Shown here: positions 1 to 6,342 of the stretch, in pieces
How positions within the stretch are numbered: the first letter of the stretch is position 1
How the letters are laid out: each line of letters starts with the position of its first letter
Source: a gamma proteobacterium symbiont of Lucinoma myriamae
GTDB lineage: Bacteria > Pseudomonadota > Gammaproteobacteria > GRL18
Length of the DNA stretch: 7,306 bases
NCBI GenBank assembly: GCA_025655635.1
Contig: JAHXIM010000353.1
Location: 1-7,306, forward strand
Reading direction: 5' to 3'
Made by a program: the position numbers and the translations under genes
Notes under the pieces: generated by a model
What the model saw: only the letters and a program-made list of their open reading frames with translations
Database searches by the model: none
What the model was told of the DNA's origin: nothing

Positions 1-1
1 A

Positions 2-73
2 ATGGTTGGATACAATTTACATAGCGGTGATCCTCCTACAGGGGACTTACACCCCATTAGTTTATGCCCATGA
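2..73 (+). CDS. C-terminal tail of an unidentified reading frame, 5' end outside the window
   Basis: A frame open from the window edge reads MVGYNLHSGDPPTGDLHPIS and ends LCP before TGA at 71-73. The stretch 31-86 contains two short perfect stems: GGGG 41-44 with CCCC 52-55, and GCCC 66-69 with GGGC 75-78. The phrase PPTGDLHPIS looks familiar to me as a recurrent tail in many unrelated bacterial hypothetical proteins, which would suggest a dispersed DNA element rather than a conserved protein. That is a memory-based impression and not something this window proves. No product can be named. The remaining bases up to 126 hold only the leader of the next gene. Confidence 0.25.
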   Translation: MVGYNLHSGDPPTGDLHPISLCP

Positions 74-126
74 CGGGCGTACACAATAACTCTACCTAAG
101 TCATACAAAAGGATGTTAGATAAATT

Positions 127-2157
127 GTGAAATTAAAATCATATATTTTTCGCTGGGTTACTCTGGTCACTTTATTACCGGCAACTGCTTTAGGCTTATT
201 TGCGACCTATTATGTGCAGAATATTTATCATCAGGATGCCACAGATGACATTCAGCACAGTCTGGAAAATATTTCTACAGAGATCACCCGTAGTCTGCTG
301 GCAGATCAAAACTTAATTTTAAAATTACCGGAATCTCAGGCAATGCAGCAATTTTTGCCTGTTTTAGATGAAGCACGACTCAATGAACAACATATTGATT
401 ATGACTCAAAACTTTACATTTTGAGTGCTTTTTTACGTCAATATCAATCCGTTGTCTCTTTATTTGATACCTTTAGAATTTTGGATATTCGCGGTAATAC
501 TCTGCTTAAAATACGTAATGGCCGGGAAAGTCTCACTCGTTATGAAGGATTTGAGCCGTATGCCATTATGGATAAAGAGATTATTCATTCAGAACAACTT
601 AAATTATTGTCTGAATTACCGGATAATAATGTCAGCTTTATTGAGCTGCCCCAGACTCGAGATGAAATGGGTCAGGAAAACAATATTGTCATACCCGATG
701 GCGTAGTACCTTTAAATTACCAGGGTCAAAGAGTGGGTTATTTAGCCGTTGCCATTCAGGGGGCCCATATTGATCAAGTGCTGGATTTGGCAACTCGCCT
801 GTATAACGGGCAATTATTAATAGCTGAAATTGATGAAGAAAACAAAGTACGAAACGGCCAGATACTTTATAACGATAATACCTTGTTACGCTTTGCTGAT
901 CTCAAATCAACAGTAGAAAAACTGCAAGATTTTGAACAGGGTGTCATCTGGGATGCGTATCAGGAAATCTCCTATGGCTCAATAGGGAACATAGAGGGAA
1001 ACAAAAACTATTATTACATTGAATACTTTCCTTACCCCAATTCATTAACGTCATGGGTTATTATTAATGAAGTCCAGAACACAGCCTTTACCACTCCTTT
1101 TGAACGAATTCGCACCGGCATTTGGATGTTGGCCTGTATTGCGGCCTTTGGTAGTTTATTTTTAGCACATTTTGCCTCAAGAGCAATTTCAACACCCATT
1201 ACGCGTCTGGCCGATAATTTAAAAACATTTGCTGATGGTAAACAGGCAATCGCCATAAAAAGCAGTATTGATGAAATTCAGCAATCTTCTGAATCCTTTA
1301 ACTATATGGCTAAAAAACTTGATGAGGCGCTGCAGGAAAGGATCAAAGCAGAAAATATGATGATACAAAGTGCTAAGCTGGCCAGTCTTGGACAGATGGC
1401 GGCAGGAATTGGTCATGAGATTAATAATCCTCTCAATAATATTCGCTCTTTATCCCGTTTAATTCGCCGTGATTTAGAAAAAAACTTAGATAAAACACAG
1501 AATACTATGCTCGACGATATTCACTCTCTCGATGAGGAAGTCCTCAGGGCTTCAAAAATTGTACAGGGTGTTTTAAGTTTTTCACGACAACTGCCTGAAA
1601 AAGCATTTTCTCCAATTCATTTAACTGACTTATTAAAAAATTTAGAAGGGCTGGTTAACCAGGAAGCAAAACGCGCACAGGTAAAAATTATCGGCATTGA
1701 TGCTATTGTTGCACAAGATAGTGTTATGATCCTGGGTGATCACGGTAAATTACAACAAGCACTGGTTAATATTCTTCTCAATGCGATACAGGCAAGCTCT
1801 CTCACTTCACCTCGTACACAAGAAAAGCATATTAATATCTCTTTAGGCTTTCTTACAAAAAAGAATGACAAACAAAATATAGTATTAAGTATCCGGGATT
1901 ATGGTAGTGGTATTGATGAAACAATAAAAGATCAAATTTTTGATCCTTTCTTTACCACCAAGGAAGTAGGTCAGGGAACGGGACTGGGTCTGTCTATTTC
2001 TCTGGGGATCATCCAGAATCATCAGGGGCAATTAAGCATTGAAAACGCTCAGGGCGGCGGCACTATTGTTAAAATAGTATTGCCTGTATTTGATAATAAA
2101 AGCGATATTGAAAGCGACATAAATAAAGTACAAAAAACTGACAACACAAAACAATGA
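127..2157 (+). CDS. Membrane sensor histidine kinase, NtrB/DctB-like, with large periplasmic sensor domain
   Basis: This 676-residue protein should sense a periplasmic or exported signal and phosphorylate the regulator encoded next to it. Helix 1 lies at about residues 8-30, followed by an extracytoplasmic region of about 300 residues whose size suggests a double-Cache type sensor. Helix 2 is at about 329-350, then a HAMP linker (about 350-405). The HisKA segment carries GHEINNPLNN with the phospho-acceptor His430. The ATPase domain shows the N box (LVNILLNAIQ, Asn548 and Asn552), G1 (DYGSGID, 591-597), F box (IFDPFFTTK, 604-612) and G2 (GQGTGLGLS, 615-623), so it looks catalytically intact. 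The start is GTG at 127 with AAAAGGA (107-113) upstream, a rather long spacing; an ATG at 113 opens only five codons. The 3' end overlaps the regulator gene by 4 nt, strong evidence for a cognate pair. The ligand cannot be read from sequence; a sulfur compound is inferred only from context. Confidence 0.93.
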   Translation: MKLKSYIFRWVTLVTLLPATALGLFATYYVQNIYHQDATDDIQHSLENISTEITRSLLADQNLILKLPESQAMQQFLPVLDEARLNEQHIDYDSKLYILSAFLRQYQSVVSLFDTFRILDIRGNTLLKIRNGRESLTRYEGFEPYAIMDKEIIHSEQLKLLSELPDNNVSFIELPQTRDEMGQENNIVIPDGVVPLNYQGQRVGYLAVAIQGAHIDQVLDLATRLYNGQLLIAEIDEENKVRNGQILYNDNTLLRFADLKSTVEKLQDFEQGVIWDAYQEISYGSIGNIEGNKNYYYIEYFPYPNSLTSWVIINEVQNTAFTTPFERIRTGIWMLACIAAFGSLFLAHFASRAISTPITRLADNLKTFADGKQAIAIKSSIDEIQQSSESFNYMAKKLDEALQERIKAENMMIQSAKLASLGQMAAGIGHEINNPLNNIRSLSRLIRRDLEKNLDKTQNTMLDDIHSLDEEVLRASKIVQGVLSFSRQLPEKAFSPIHLTDLLKNLEGLVNQEAKRAQVKIIGIDAIVAQDSVMILGDHGKLQQALVNILLNAIQASSLTSPRTQEKHINISLGFLTKKNDKQNIVLSIRDYGSGIDETIKDQIFDPFFTTKEVGQGTGLGLSISLGIIQNHQGQLSIENAQGGGTIVKIVLPVFDNKSDIESDINKVQKTDNTKQ

Positions 2158-3506
2158 AGCAAAAACTAATTATTATTGACGATGAACCCAAAGCAGGTCT
2201 ATTAATGGCACGCTACCTGGATGACAGCTATGACTGCCAGATATTTGTTGATCCGGTTGAGGCGATGGATTATTTCTCCAGAGAAAGTGCCGACCTTGTC
2301 ATTACCGATATGCAAATGCCCAAACTCACTGGTGCCGAAGTCCTGGCGCAGATACGGGAGGTTAATAAACAAATTCCTGTTATTGTGATCACTGCCTATT
2401 CCAACGTAGATAATGCCATCGAAGCCTTACGTCTTGGTGCAACAGACTTTGTTAAAAAGCCATTCGATATTGAAGAATTAAAAATCATCATTGATAAAGC
2501 ACTGAATATTTCTTCCCTTAAGGCAGAGAATTCACGCTTAAAAGAACACATAAAAGCACAAGAGGCACAGGATGATCGCTATCGTCTGATTGGTACTGGC
2601 GGCAATATGCAAAAAGTGTATGACATCATAAACAAAATTGCCGATATACGCTGTAATGTTATTATTGAAGGTGAATCCGGCACAGGCAAGGAGCTGGTCG
2701 CTCGGGCCATTCACTTTCAAAGTCAATCTGCGGACAAACCTTTTATTGTTATTGATTGTGGTGCACTCACTGACAGCCTGCTGCAAAGTGAATTGTTTGG
2801 CTATGAAAAGGGTGCTTTTACCGGTGCCAATAAACAAAAAAAAGGATTGTTAGAAACTGCCTCAGGCGGCACCTTGTTTCTGGATGAAATTTGCAACATC
2901 TCTGACAGTATGCAGACCAAATTATTACGCGTTGTTCAGGAGCAGCAGATCACCCGTGTCGGTGGACTTGAAGCTATTGATATTGATGTCCGCTTTGTTG
3001 TTGCCACTAATCAGCCCATGGATAAAATGATCCAGGAAGGTAAATTCAGACATGATTTATATCACCGCTTAAATGTCATTAATATCCAAGTACCGCCGTT
3101 ACATTCTCGCATGGAAGATATTCCTTTACTCACAGAAGTGATGATAAAACGCTTCGCTGAAAAGTATAATCGTACCATTGTCGGCTTTGATAAATCTTCT
3201 ACACAATTACTAAAAAGCTATCTCTGGCCGGGCAATGTGCGTGAGTTGAGCAATATCATTGAACGAGCCGTTGCTCTATCTGATAATGAAATTTTACATT
3301 TAGATGAAATCCCCGCCTCAGTCCATGCTCCAGGGCAACATGACGGCAAAGCAATCGACAGCAATCAACCCACACTTGCAGAACTGGAAAAGCGTTATAT
3401 CTTTAAATTACTGGAAGCCAATAGTGATAATCGTGAAAAAACAGCCTCCATTTTAGGTGTCAACAAATCAACACTGTGGAGAAAACTAAAGGAATATAAT
3501 GTCTAA
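2154..3506 (+). CDS. NtrC-family sigma-54-dependent response regulator
   Basis: A complete 450-residue bacterial enhancer-binding protein that activates sigma-54 RNA polymerase after phosphorylation. The receiver domain (1-115) has the acidic pair Asp9/Asp10, phospho-acceptor Asp52 (VITDMQMP), Thr80 and Lys102. A short helical linker (116-140) leads to the AAA+ domain (about 145-385): Walker A GESGTGKE at 173-180, the sigma-54 contact loop GAFTGA at 220-225, Walker B LFLDEI at 241-246, arginine residues in FRHDLYHRL (298-306), and the sensor-II motif WPGNVREL at 358-365. The C-terminal Fis-type helix-turn-helix (about 408-448) includes ASILGVNKSTLWRKLKEY. No Shine-Dalgarno sequence precedes ATG 2154; translation is probably coupled through the ATGA overlap with the kinase gene. 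The intact GAFTGA loop predicts a genuine activator at a -24/-12 promoter, and one lies ahead of soxY. AtoC, ZraR and NtrC belong to this architecture, but no specific name is justified. Confidence 0.96.
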   Translation: MKQKLIIIDDEPKAGLLMARYLDDSYDCQIFVDPVEAMDYFSRESADLVITDMQMPKLTGAEVLAQIREVNKQIPVIVITAYSNVDNAIEALRLGATDFVKKPFDIEELKIIIDKALNISSLKAENSRLKEHIKAQEAQDDRYRLIGTGGNMQKVYDIINKIADIRCNVIIEGESGTGKELVARAIHFQSQSADKPFIVIDCGALTDSLLQSELFGYEKGAFTGANKQKKGLLETASGGTLFLDEICNISDSMQTKLLRVVQEQQITRVGGLEAIDIDVRFVVATNQPMDKMIQEGKFRHDLYHRLNVINIQVPPLHSRMEDIPLLTEVMIKRFAEKYNRTIVGFDKSSTQLLKSYLWPGNVRELSNIIERAVALSDNEILHLDEIPASVHAPGQHDGKAIDSNQPTLAELEKRYIFKLLEANSDNREKTASILGVNKSTLWRKLKEYNV

Positions 3507-3524
3507 AGAACACATAAAAAAAAC

Positions 3525-3545
3525 ATGAAACTATTATGAAACTAT
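3525..3545 (+). repeat. Near-perfect 11-bp tandem repeat across a start codon
   Basis: ATGAAACTAT occurs at 3525-3534 and again at 3536-3545, the unit being ATGAAACTATT then ATGAAACTATA. The first ATG reads only Met-Lys-Leu-Leu before TGA at 3537-3539, and this stop overlaps the ATG at 3536 that opens the second kinase. The 11-bp unit is not a multiple of three, so gain or loss of a copy changes which ATG is in frame with the gene. Confidence 0.7.
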
Positions 3546-5047
3546 ATCCCTTTCATATTAATACAAATCATGTTGAACGCTTAACAACAGAGCAACTGAA
3601 TGAAGCCAGTTACCGCTGTGCCCGTGATTTTGGTTCTCGAGCAGGATTTTCTCCCATTGCTTATATCTTTTTACTGGCCAGTATTACTATTGGTACAGAT
3701 AGCGGCTGGTTGTATTTTAAAGAGTACTGGTTTCTGGTCTTTGCAGTGTATGCACTCAGTTTAGGACGTTTTTTTATTACTCAAAAACTGGCTCAAGCTG
3801 AAAAAAATCATTACCAGTCCTATCTGCATAATTACTATACTTTGACTTTATGTGTGGCATTACTCTGGGGCATTATAATATCGATGATGCTTTGGACAGA
3901 CCAGTTACAAAATTTTAGTTATTTATTATTATCTCTGACTATTGCTATGACGGGGGGAGCAATTGGTACGATGACCTCCTATGTAAGAATGAATCTGCAG
4001 TTTAATATTTTTATGTGGTCGCCTATTGTTACTGTATTAGCATTACTTAGCTATATTGATAGTGCAGGAGCAACACTCGTTTTATATTTAGTTGTCATTA
4101 TGCTGTTTTTTGTTATTACTCAGGCACGACGTATTGCTCTTGATAATCAAAATGGAACGTTGCGTCAAATATTATTGGAAACTCAGAGTAATGAACTGAT
4201 TCTTGCTTTAAGAACCATCAAGCAGCAGCAAAGAGAAGTAAAAAAACATCGTGATCACTTACAGGATTTAGTGAATGAGAAAACCACTGATTTGATAAAA
4301 GCTAAAGAAAAAGCAGAACAGGCAGATAAAGCAAAAAGTGAATTTTTAGCCAATATGTCCCATGAATTAAGAACCCCGTTACACTCAATATTAAGTTTTA
4401 GTCACTTTGGTTTGACTCGGTTAGAACAGGTTGATAATGAAAAAATTCGCAGCTATTTTGAAAAAATTAATTATTCCGGTGAAGTTCAGTTAAATCTGGT
4501 TAATGATTTACTGGATCTCTCCCGGCTGGAATCTAACAAGGAAACTCTTTATTTCAAGCATTGCAATTTACTTGATATCACAAAGAATATTATTGATGAA
4601 TTAAGCATTCTTTATGAAGAAAAAGGCATCACAATATTATTAAATGATCCTCAGAGCGTAGTAACTATTAATTGTGATAAAAATAAAATTGCACAACTAC
4701 TGAGAAACTTAATCGGTAATTCAATAAAATTTTCCCCTGAAAAATCTGAAATTTCTATTCATGTGTATGAAAATTCCTCAACGATTAGACTCGAAGTTGA
4801 AGATCAGGGACCCGGAATAGCCGATGAGGATAAAGGCTCTATTTTTGATAAATTTAATCAATCAAGTCGAACACGTACTGATACAGGCGGAACAGGTCTG
4901 GGTTTAGCCATCTGTACACAAATAATGCAGCATCATAATGGTGATATTTGGGTTGAAGATGCTATTGAGAACAATGATCATTCCGGCGCACGTTTTGTTG
5001 TTGTTTTCCCTCCGGCTAATCGGCAGACTAAATCAATTAATCAATAA
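3536..5047 (+). CDS. Six-helix membrane sensor histidine kinase without receiver domain
   Basis: A 503-residue kinase. The N-terminal 200 residues carry about six hydrophobic helices (roughly 40-54, 63-80, 101-120, 127-148, 156-173, 179-196) with short loops, so sensing is probably within the membrane or from the cytoplasm, not by a periplasmic domain. I do not recognise a named sensor family. A charged, coiled-coil-like linker (about 210-268) leads to HisKA with FLANMSHELRTPL and phospho-acceptor His276. The ATPase domain has the N box (RNLIGNSIKFS, Asn391 and Asn395), G1 (DQGPGI, 423-428), F box (IFDKF, 436-440) and G2 (GGTGLGLAI, 451-459). No receiver or Hpt domain follows, so its partner is either the regulator just upstream or one encoded elsewhere. 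ATG 3536 is the only plausible start, because a TAA at 3515 closes the frame upstream. Its ribosome site is poor: only A-rich sequence precedes it, and the start lies in an 11-bp duplication. The 29-nt gap to the regulator suggests one transcript. Confidence 0.92.
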   Translation: MKLYPFHINTNHVERLTTEQLNEASYRCARDFGSRAGFSPIAYIFLLASITIGTDSGWLYFKEYWFLVFAVYALSLGRFFITQKLAQAEKNHYQSYLHNYYTLTLCVALLWGIIISMMLWTDQLQNFSYLLLSLTIAMTGGAIGTMTSYVRMNLQFNIFMWSPIVTVLALLSYIDSAGATLVLYLVVIMLFFVITQARRIALDNQNGTLRQILLETQSNELILALRTIKQQQREVKKHRDHLQDLVNEKTTDLIKAKEKAEQADKAKSEFLANMSHELRTPLHSILSFSHFGLTRLEQVDNEKIRSYFEKINYSGEVQLNLVNDLLDLSRLESNKETLYFKHCNLLDITKNIIDELSILYEEKGITILLNDPQSVVTINCDKNKIAQLLRNLIGNSIKFSPEKSEISIHVYENSSTIRLEVEDQGPGIADEDKGSIFDKFNQSSRTRTDTGGTGLGLAICTQIMQHHNGDIWVEDAIENNDHSGARFVVVFPPANRQTKSINQ

Positions 5048-5057
5048 GACGCTACAA

Positions 5058-5088
5058 AGTGCAATTTGCACTCTCACTTTGCAAACTG
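5058..5088 (+). promoter_or_regulatory. Overlapping TTGCA/TGCAA palindromes, candidate upstream activating sequence
   Basis: AGTGCAA (5058-5064) and TTGCACT (5066-5072) form a perfect 7+1+7 palindrome. A second, imperfect palindrome CACTTTGCAAACTG (5075-5088) is centred on TTTGCAAA. Three half-sites result: TGCAA 5060-5064, TTGCA 5066-5070 and TGCAA 5080-5084. The centre of the first palindrome is about 117 bp upstream of the start point predicted from the -24/-12 element, the usual range for dimers of an NtrC-type activator. Binding by the regulator at 2154 is inference. The block is unlikely to be a terminator, since only TTTT follows it and the stem is AT-rich. Confidence 0.5.
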
Positions 5089-5112
5089 CTTTTAATCTAC
5101 AATAAAAAATTT

Positions 5113-5118
5113 TATAAT
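5113..5118 (+). promoter_or_regulatory. Possible sigma-70 -10 box TATAAT
   Basis: TATAAT matches the -10 consensus perfectly, but the sequence 17 bp upstream (TTTTAA, 5090-5095) is a poor -35 box and the region is very AT-rich. It could be a second, activator-dependent soxYZ promoter or chance. The palindromes at 5058-5088 would lie about 40-65 bp upstream of its start point. Confidence 0.25.
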
Positions 5119-5155
5119 CCTCTCTATCCAACTGAATATTAAGAAAAAAATAAAT

Positions 5156-5171
5156 TGGCATAATAAATGCT
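5156..5171 (+). promoter_or_regulatory. Sigma-54 (-24/-12) promoter of soxYZ
   Basis: TGGCATAATAAATGCT matches the RpoN pattern TGGCACG-N4-TTGCW at TGGCA and TGCT. The invariant GG (5157-5158) and GC (5169-5170) are separated by exactly 10 bases, as required. Mismatches are TA for CG and A for the first T of the -12 element. The predicted transcription start is about 5182, leaving a leader of about 47 nt to soxY. A sigma-54 activator gene lies 1.6 kb upstream on the same strand, and palindromes sit about 117 bp before the predicted start. AT-rich DNA between (5091-5155) could bend easily, but I see no convincing IHF consensus. Confidence 0.6.
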
Positions 5172-5216
5172 ACTTACTTAAATAGTTTGAAAAAATTCTT
5201 ATTCATTAAAACAACT

Positions 5217-5223
5217 AAGGAAG
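5217..5223 (+). promoter_or_regulatory. soxY ribosome binding site AAGGAAG
   Basis: A strong Shine-Dalgarno sequence lies 5 nt before ATG 5229 and 2 nt before ATG 5226. It rules against the longer frame that could open at TTG 5187, which would put about 14 extra residues before the twin-arginine motif. Confidence 0.75.
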
Positions 5224-5228
5224 AAATG

Positions 5229-5690
5229 ATGCAACGTAGACATTTCCTGAAAAACACAATGGCAACTGGTGCAGTTGCTTTAGCCGCAACCAGCGGTTTG
5301 TTAGTTCCTCTTAAGGTTCTGGCCTGGAACAAAGAAGCTTTTGATGCCAAAGATGTGCAAAGTGCAATGAAAGGCTCAATTGGTACTGAATTAACTGAAG
5401 CGAGTGATAAAATCACAATTAAAGCACCTGATATTGCAGAGAATGGCGCTGTTGTTCCTGTCACTATCAGCTCTGCTTTAGGTGATGTAAAATCAATTAC
5501 TATCCTTTCAGAAAAAAATGGTACGCCTTTAATTGCCAAGTTTAACCTGAAAGGTAAAGCTGAAGCCTTCGTTTCTACTCGTATTAAAATGGGTAAGACT
5601 TCTAACGTTATTGCGATTTGTGAGTCTGGCGGCAAATTTTATAGTGCAAGAAAAGAAGTTAAAGTCACTATCGGTGGTTGTGGCGGCTAA
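5229..5690 (+). CDS. soxY: SoxY, sulfur-carrier subunit of the periplasmic SoxYZ complex
   Basis: SoxY covalently carries the sulfur substrate during thiosulfate or sulfide oxidation; SoxAX loads it and SoxB and other Sox enzymes act on it. From ATG 5229 the protein has 153 residues, normal for the family. It begins MQRRHFLK, a twin-arginine (Tat) motif, followed by a hydrophobic stretch to about residue 31 and a likely cleavage after VLA (32). SoxZ has no signal, so it is presumably exported as a partner of SoxY. The C terminus VKVTIGGCGG is the diagnostic swinging arm, with Cys151 the sulfur-binding residue. Cys131 (IAICESGG) is a second cysteine in the mature protein, which I believe is not typical of SoxY. 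ATG 5226 is an equally possible start, one residue longer. soxZ follows 101 nt downstream. No soxA, soxX or soxB is in the window, so other Sox parts must lie elsewhere. Confidence 0.95.
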   Translation: MQRRHFLKNTMATGAVALAATSGLLVPLKVLAWNKEAFDAKDVQSAMKGSIGTELTEASDKITIKAPDIAENGAVVPVTISSALGDVKSITILSEKNGTPLIAKFNLKGKAEAFVSTRIKMGKTSNVIAICESGGKFYSARKEVKVTIGGCGG

Positions 5691-5693
5691 TAG

Positions 5694-5711
5694 TTTAGCT
5701 CACTAGCTAAA
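5694..5711 (+). other. Hairpin in the soxY-soxZ spacer
   Basis: TTTAGCT (5694-5700) and AGCTAAA (5705-5711) form a perfect 7-bp stem with a CACT loop, starting 3 nt after the soxY stop. AG before it and CT after it can extend the stem past a small bulge. No U-run follows, so it is not an intrinsic terminator. A role in mRNA processing or stability, setting the SoxY:SoxZ ratio, is possible but not shown. Confidence 0.4.
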
Positions 5712-5791
5712 AACTCTCATCGTTGATAAGACACTTTGTATTTGATCAATTCAAGTCCAAGTGCATCAAAATTTAGAACAGGTAAATAAAA

Positions 5792-6106
5792 ATGGCCAAG
5801 AAGTCAATTAAAATTCGTGCTAAAGCAAAGAATGGCGTTGTTACTGTAAAAGCGCTAATCAGTCATAAAATGGAAACCGGTTTACGTAAAGACAAAAAGA
5901 CAGGAAAAGTGATTCCTGCTCACTTTATTGAAGCTGTTGATTGTGATCACAACGGTGCGCCCGTTATGAATGCAGAATGGGGTGTTGCAATCTCTAAAAA
6001 CCCTTATCTATCATTCAAATTTGCCGGTGCTTCAGGTGATACTGTTAAGTTAACCTGGAAAGATAACACAGGTAAAAGTGATTCACTGGAAACTAAAGTC
6101 AAGTAA
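5792..6106 (+). CDS. soxZ: SoxZ, partner subunit of the SoxYZ sulfur carrier
   Basis: SoxZ forms a heterodimer with SoxY and positions its sulfur-carrying arm for the other Sox enzymes in the periplasm. At 104 residues it has the family's usual size. Recognisable family blocks are IKIRAKAKNGVVTVKALISH (residues 6-25), METGLRKDKKTGKVIPAHFI (27-46) and the C-terminal NPYLSFKFAG...GDTVKLTWKDNTG (70-94). It has no signal peptide, in keeping with export of SoxZ in complex with Tat-targeted SoxY. CAGGT at 5779-5783, about 8 nt before ATG, is an acceptable ribosome site. The 101-nt spacer after soxY is long for a two-gene operon, but I see no terminator in it. The transcript probably runs to the terminator at about 6288. 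Confidence 0.95.
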   Translation: MAKKSIKIRAKAKNGVVTVKALISHKMETGLRKDKKTGKVIPAHFIEAVDCDHNGAPVMNAEWGVAISKNPYLSFKFAGASGDTVKLTWKDNTGKSDSLETKVK

Positions 6107-6191
6107 TTGACTTTACAGTGTCTGCTACAACAATAATAAACAGACAACTATGATGGATTTTTAATCACTTATTTTAATCCCTGATAGTCCA

Positions 6192-6288
6192 GTACCAATT
6201 TACCGACACTAAGATAATCCCCCCCCCCATCTTTAGTTGGTAATGTGAAGGGTGTAATTGGTATAAAAACCGATTACGCCCTTTTTTT
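6192..6288 (+). ncRNA. Structured 3'UTR/leader with C10 loop and terminator; candidate sRNA or attenuator
   Basis: Two pairings precede the terminator. First, a hairpin: TTACC 6200-6204 with GGTAA 6239-6243, and ACTAAGAT 6208-6215 with ATCTTTAGT 6229-6237 (one bulge), presenting the loop AAT plus ten C residues (6216-6228). Second, TACCAATT 6193-6200 is exactly complementary to AATTGGTA 6256-6263, most of which is the upper left arm of the terminator, so the two structures exclude each other. A C-rich loop followed by an intrinsic terminator resembles trans-acting small RNAs, while the competing pairing resembles an attenuator. Either is inference; it may simply be a decorated end of the soxYZ transcript. 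TTGACT at 6107 could be a weak internal -35, but no good -10 follows. Confidence 0.35.
6248..6288 (+). terminator. Strong intrinsic terminator after soxYZ
   Basis: GGGTGTAATTGGT (6250-6262) pairs with ACCGATTACGCCC (6269-6281) over 13 bp including two G-U pairs, with loop ATAAAA. AA at 6248-6249 can add two pairs with the first T residues. Seven T residues follow (6282-6288). It acts on + strand transcription and separates soxYZ from cyaY. Confidence 0.92.
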
Positions 6289-6303
6289 ATGTCCCATTTT
6301 TTA

Positions 6304-6312
6304 TGTTAAAAT
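6304..6312 (+). promoter_or_regulatory. Probable extended -10 promoter of cyaY
   Basis: TGTTAAAAT gives a TG-N extended -10 with TAAAAT (6307-6312). The -35 position holds only T-rich sequence from the terminator tail (about 6284-6289), which an extended -10 can tolerate. The start point would be near 6319, leaving a leader of about 24 nt. Confidence 0.45.
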
Positions 6313-6342
6313 AACTTTTTATTAATTAAACTGAATAATACT

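Noticed and set aside
113..130. Five-codon frame at ATG 113 whose TGA overlaps the GTG start of the first kinase
   Set aside because: The purine-rich stretch abuts the ATG with no spacing, so initiation is unlikely; probably chance.
425..706. Plus-strand 93-codon frame inside the first kinase gene
   Set aside because: It is an alternative frame of the periplasmic sensor region without ribosome site or known motif.
1032..1416. Two overlapping minus-strand frames inside the first kinase gene
   Set aside because: They are antisense to the helix 2, HAMP and HisKA coding region and encode nothing recognisable.
2538..2837. Minus-strand frame within the response regulator gene, and the + frame at 2638-2853
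   Set aside because: Both are shadows of the AAA+ coding region, with no family resemblance or translation signals.
2836..2843. Run of eight A residues in the regulator gene as a programmed frameshift site
   Set aside because: It is an A-AAA-AAA slippery heptamer in frame, but the normal frame encodes a complete, fully conserved protein, and no stimulatory structure was evident.
5055..5094. Palindromic region as terminator of the second kinase gene
   Set aside because: The stems are short and AT-rich and only TTTT follows; the symmetry and position fit a protein-binding site better.
5187..5228. TTG start at 5187 for a longer SoxY
   Set aside because: The strong AAGGAAG site lies downstream of it, and the extra residues would precede the twin-arginine motif; the predicted sigma-54 start at about 5182 would also leave almost no leader.
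5174..5635. Minus-strand frame of 153 codons opposite soxY
   Set aside because: It lies almost wholly antisense to a clearly identified soxY, has no ribosome site and no recognisable domain.
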